DNA from: Gordionus sp. m RMFG-2023
Taxonomy: Eukaryota > Nematomorpha > Gordioida > Chordodea > Parachordodidae
Assembly (NCBI RefSeq): GCF_954871325.1
Contig: NC_088777.1
Location: forward strand, 19,197,366-19,261,365
DNA length: 64,000 nucleotides
Reading direction: 5' to 3'
In this document: piece by piece, positions 60,677 through 64,000 of the stretch
Position numbering within the stretch: the first letter of the stretch is position 1
How the letters are laid out: each line of letters begins with the position of its first letter
Notes under the pieces: generated by a model
Databases searched by the model: none
Told to the model about the DNA's origin: nothing
The model's input: the letters and a program-made list of their open reading frames with translations, nothing else
Translations under genes and position numbers: made by a program

Positions 60677-62423
60677 TAAAATTTAGACAAAAATTATTTC
60701 AGACAATATAAGATTTTTTTTATAATTTTATAAATTTGATTTATAATTTAGATAAAGAATCATATTTAAATAAATAAAATGAATAATGGGGATCTGTTAT
60801 ATTTGAAAATTTTATTTTGTGACCCTAGGCCAGGTTTTAATCGTTTTCCTCTCGACATCCCCTATATTAAAACAATTTTAAGGCTGACCCTATCTTGGAT
60901 CCGGTCCAAGCCTGTTGATCTATAAATATAATAAAAAGGTATAATTACACAGAAAATGAGAAAACACCCTGAATATTATTAACAGTGTAAATATATTAGA
61001 GATCGGTAAAGTCCGAACTACTGGTAGGTCGAAAAAGATTCTTAGATCCAACTTGGTGAAAAGGTTTTTGCAGGGTCGGACAAATTGTTCAAAATATTTT
61101 TACGGGCAGAGCTGTTGAAAATGTTTTAGAAAATTAAGGAAAAATTATATCGTTTCCTTTTATGGAAAATTATTCCGAGTCGGGGGTTCACACTGGGGCA
61201 TTCCGATCTTTAATATATACATTATAAAAATATCGTCTTATTAATATTTAGAAATTGTAATAAATATTTTGGGGATTTCTGTCCATATTTTTTCATTTAA
61301 ATTGAATCTCTTTTCTAATTAATAGAACTTTTAATTAGCAAATATAAACATGAGAATAAAAATAAATATATTCCTTAACATTTTTTTTAATTTTCAAATC
61401 ATAAACAACCATATTTGTTTATTGTATATAGCAATCTTATAATAATATCAAATATCGTTCTTCATCCTAATTAAAAAATATTGTTTAAAATATAAGCTAA
61501 AATAATACTTATAATATTTAACATTTTTAATTAAGAAATTCTGTTATTCCCCCCCCCCCCCCTAAATATGTGCAAATACAAATCAATGTTCAAAATCAAT
61601 ATTAAAATTATATTTGCAATATATATTAAAAAAAATTGTTTTATTTCATAAGAGGTTTCTAAAAAAGAAAGATAGGTCACAATTTATAAATATATTACAA
61701 AAAAAATATATATTGAAAGTAAGGCAACAAATGCTATAATAATAAAATTAATTTCTTCTAAATTATAATTATTATTTTCTACTGCTCTCATCTCTCTTAA
61801 ACTATCCTCACATCTTAACAAATATAATATTTTAAAAATCTGTCTTATTAGCAGAATCATTACGAAACCGAGCAAGGTAATAGCAAGTTCAAATAATATA
61901 AATTTATATCGATCTACGAAAAGCCTTTTCTCTTGCTAGAGCAACTTTTAGGATTAGTATTCAAGTTAAACCTTTAGGTACCTCATTGCTCATATTAAGC
62001 AAGTTTTTAAAATTATGATTGATAATGTAAATACGGTTATATAATATTTTATAACCTAAATGATATTTATTTAATTTAAAAAAAAATTAAATAATACACT
62101 TTACGTTTTATTTATCGCCGCATTTATTTTCTATAAAACAACCTTTTTCAATAACTTCATTTTTCACTCAAAGATTAGATTTTGCTCTCGTGAAATTTTT
62201 ACATAAAGTATCCACCTAATAAATAGCCTTAAGTTAGAAAGCAAAAATATAATATAAAAGAAATTTTGTGCTTAATTATCTATTATATTATTATGGGAAA
62301 TAATAATAAATAAAAATAACTCAAAAATTTTATAAACTTACTAATTTTCTTTTTGAAAAATAATAAAGATAAATTTGAATAATCGCAAAAATGGCATAGC
62401 ATAATTTAAAAAAAAGCTACCAA
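60677..62423. other. AT-rich region upstream of the LRR gene
   Basis: 60995-61215 is a possible small MITE: TTAGAGATCGG at the left, CCGATCTTTAA at the right, with GGGTCGGAC and GAGTCGGGGG inside. 60820-60920 has GC-rich scraps. A C14 run lies at about 61546. No promoter element was assigned. Confidence 0.35.
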
Positions 62424-63905
62424 ATGCTATTAATACGTTTAATTTTTTGGGTCTGTTACATAAGTTCAAGTCTAAATGATTTAATCGTCTCTGAGTGCCC
62501 ATCCCAAATTATTACGGATAATATTTGCAAATGCCATTATTCCAAAGTGTGTACTTATCCTGATCAACGGGCGTGCTTCCTCATGCACTGTACTCAACTG
62601 GCAAATGAATCGAGCTTGACAAGGCAATTAAAAAGGTTAGAACCTTTCGATATACCCATAGACCTGATAATCAGTTCTACAACTTTATCTTATTTTGGAT
62701 ACAACAGCTCGGAATGGTCAAATTTTAAGGTAGCCGGCCTGAGGATGTATCACAACAATATATCCAACCTTTCTGAAACAGCCTTTAAAAGTTTGTCATT
62801 CAATTTGCGTCATTTTTCTATAATGGAAAACGCTCATTCTGAGGCCACAAGGACGATCGATTTTAGGGGGGTAATGAGATCACTCAAATGGCTACCCCAT
62901 TTGGACGATATATTCATATCCGTATACCGAATAGAACAATTAGATTTCAACGCCTTTAAATATTTTATGAACTTGAGCTCCCTTTCTATCATAACATCGC
63001 ATTTAGACAACATGATCGGACCCAACTCCCACGAATTCACTAGTTTGACTAGCCTCATGTTGCACTCCAATATAGATCATTTTCCAAATTATGTATTCTG
63101 GCAAATGCCTAACCTCAAAAATATAGTTTTCGTCTCCAAAAATTTAGCTATCATCGAGAAGAAAGATTTCTCTACTCTTTCTTTAAAATGGTTGGAGAAA
63201 TTGACAATATCTTATACTTCTGTTGAAACTATTGAGAATAAGGCATTTGAGTCTCTTTACAATCTTAAACAATTGTCTTTACAAGAAAACTCTATACAAA
63301 ATTTGGCTGAAAACAGTTTTGCAAACCTAACTAAGTTGGAAGTCTTAGACCTCTCGTCTAATAAATTAACCTATATTCAATCCAGAATGTTCAATGATTT
63401 GGTGTCTCTAAAAATCCTAAAACTAAACAAAAATCAAATAGGACCTTATTTAGATGTCTCGGCCCTCATGCCCTTTCATTCTACCTTACAAATATTATAT
63501 TTAGGTAACAATAAACTGCAAAATATACCGTTATTTGAACATGGTACCTACATGTTTCCTGGATTGATTAGGATGGACTTGTCCTACAATCAAATAACTT
63601 CTACGCCTTTTATTTCACCAAAAGATACATCTAAAAGCATCATTCCTGTTAACCTCACAACCTTAGATCTTTCGCATAACATAATATCGAATGTGTCACG
63701 TGCGTTTTTACAAATATTCACCCATTCCTTGAATAAATTAGACTTATCTTCAAATGTAATAACTAATTTCTCGTTTGATTTCTTCGAAAATTATGACAAT
63801 TTGACGCACTTAGATGTTAGTGACAATCAAATCTCCTCTATGGATTCAATAGATGCCCTATACAGCCACGGTTCTTACCTAAAATTTATTGGACTTAAAG
63901 GTTAA
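62424..63905 (+). CDS. Secreted leucine-rich-repeat protein (continues past a splice donor)
   Basis: An ATG after an A-rich leader opens a frame of 493 codons. Residues 1-20 (LLIRLIFWVCYISSS core) look like a signal peptide. A Cys-rich N-cap follows (Cys at about 25, 35, 37, 43, 51, 56), then irregular LRRs from about 105 and regular 24-residue repeats from about 270, e.g. LKQLSLQENSIQNLAENSF and LEVLDLSSNKLTYIQSRMF. The N-cap and repeat style recall arthropod and other ecdysozoan secreted LRR proteins such as the luciferase-associated 'non-catalytic subunit'-like family; function unknown. The stop lies two codons after CTTAAAG/GTTAAA, a phase-1 donor, and the last residues FIGLKG are where an LRR C-cap (N...C.C) would start. 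The true CDS therefore probably leaves this exon at 63900. Confidence 0.87.
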   Translation: MLLIRLIFWVCYISSSLNDLIVSECPSQIITDNICKCHYSKVCTYPDQRACFLMHCTQLANESSLTRQLKRLEPFDIPIDLIISSTTLSYFGYNSSEWSNFKVAGLRMYHNNISNLSETAFKSLSFNLRHFSIMENAHSEATRTIDFRGVMRSLKWLPHLDDIFISVYRIEQLDFNAFKYFMNLSSLSIITSHLDNMIGPNSHEFTSLTSLMLHSNIDHFPNYVFWQMPNLKNIVFVSKNLAIIEKKDFSTLSLKWLEKLTISYTSVETIENKAFESLYNLKQLSLQENSIQNLAENSFANLTKLEVLDLSSNKLTYIQSRMFNDLVSLKILKLNKNQIGPYLDVSALMPFHSTLQILYLGNNKLQNIPLFEHGTYMFPGLIRMDLSYNQITSTPFISPKDTSKSIIPVNLTTLDLSHNIISNVSRAFLQIFTHSLNKLDLSSNVITNFSFDFFENYDNLTHLDVSDNQISSMDSIDALYSHGSYLKFIGLKG

Positions 63906-64000
63906 ACTATAAAGATTCTTCTAACTTAAGTATATTGATTATTTGCTTGATTAACTTGCAAGCGTATCCGGAATTTTTATAAAGCCTTTTAAAGTGTAAT
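63906..64000. other. Probable start of an intron of the LRR gene
   Basis: AT-rich sequence after the GTTAAA donor; no further coding block before the window ends. Confidence 0.5.

Overview
The window is very AT-rich eukaryotic DNA, most likely from an invertebrate animal. The evidence is split host genes, a metazoan-type ubiquitin-domain gene, a secreted leucine-rich-repeat gene, and a dense, nested load of hAT DNA transposons, LINEs and old LTR elements. I cannot name the species. Nothing looks prokaryotic.

Host genes. Two are clear. On the minus strand, four coding exons scattered over 10.4 kb (14096 down to 3704) rebuild most of a UBTD1/UBTD2-type protein (ubiquitin domain-containing protein). 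Every splice junction is phase 1. The initiator exon lies further right and was not found. The C-terminal ubiquitin-like domain is split by an insertion of roughly 75 residues, and the linker before it is much longer than usual. At the right edge (62424 onward, plus strand) is a secreted LRR protein whose open frame ends at a probable splice donor, so it continues outside the window. A few weaker candidate exons lie at 48.4, 50.1 and 52.3 kb.

Mobile elements. The left 25 kb is mostly hAT. A nearly complete element (4428-7086, 8-bp target duplication, one tiny intron, one in-frame stop) sits in the last UBTD intron. At 15.8-20.2 kb three hAT elements are nested inside one another, each with a readable 8-bp duplication. 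Several short hAT-type MITE families occur in multiple copies. One of them (TAGGGGTGTACC ends) appears as two halves in opposite orientation, each broken at the same 8-bp site, which suggests a past inversion. At 21.6-24.7 kb is a transposon with about 570-bp terminal inverted repeats and a DDE-like protein that I cannot assign to a named superfamily.

The middle (30-34.5 kb) holds two non-LTR retrotransposons: an old plus-strand relic and a better preserved, 5'-truncated minus-strand copy with endonuclease and reverse transcriptase domains. From 35 to 44 kb is a broken Ty3/gypsy fossil into which a 3.8-kb ZMYM1-like hAT has inserted. From 53.8 to 57.3 kb is an LTR-flanked element with little coding capacity, followed by another ZMYM1-like hAT relic (57.7-60.7 kb) containing an 802-bp hAT derivative. 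The stretches 24.8-29.5 and 43.9-47.5 kb appear empty of genes.
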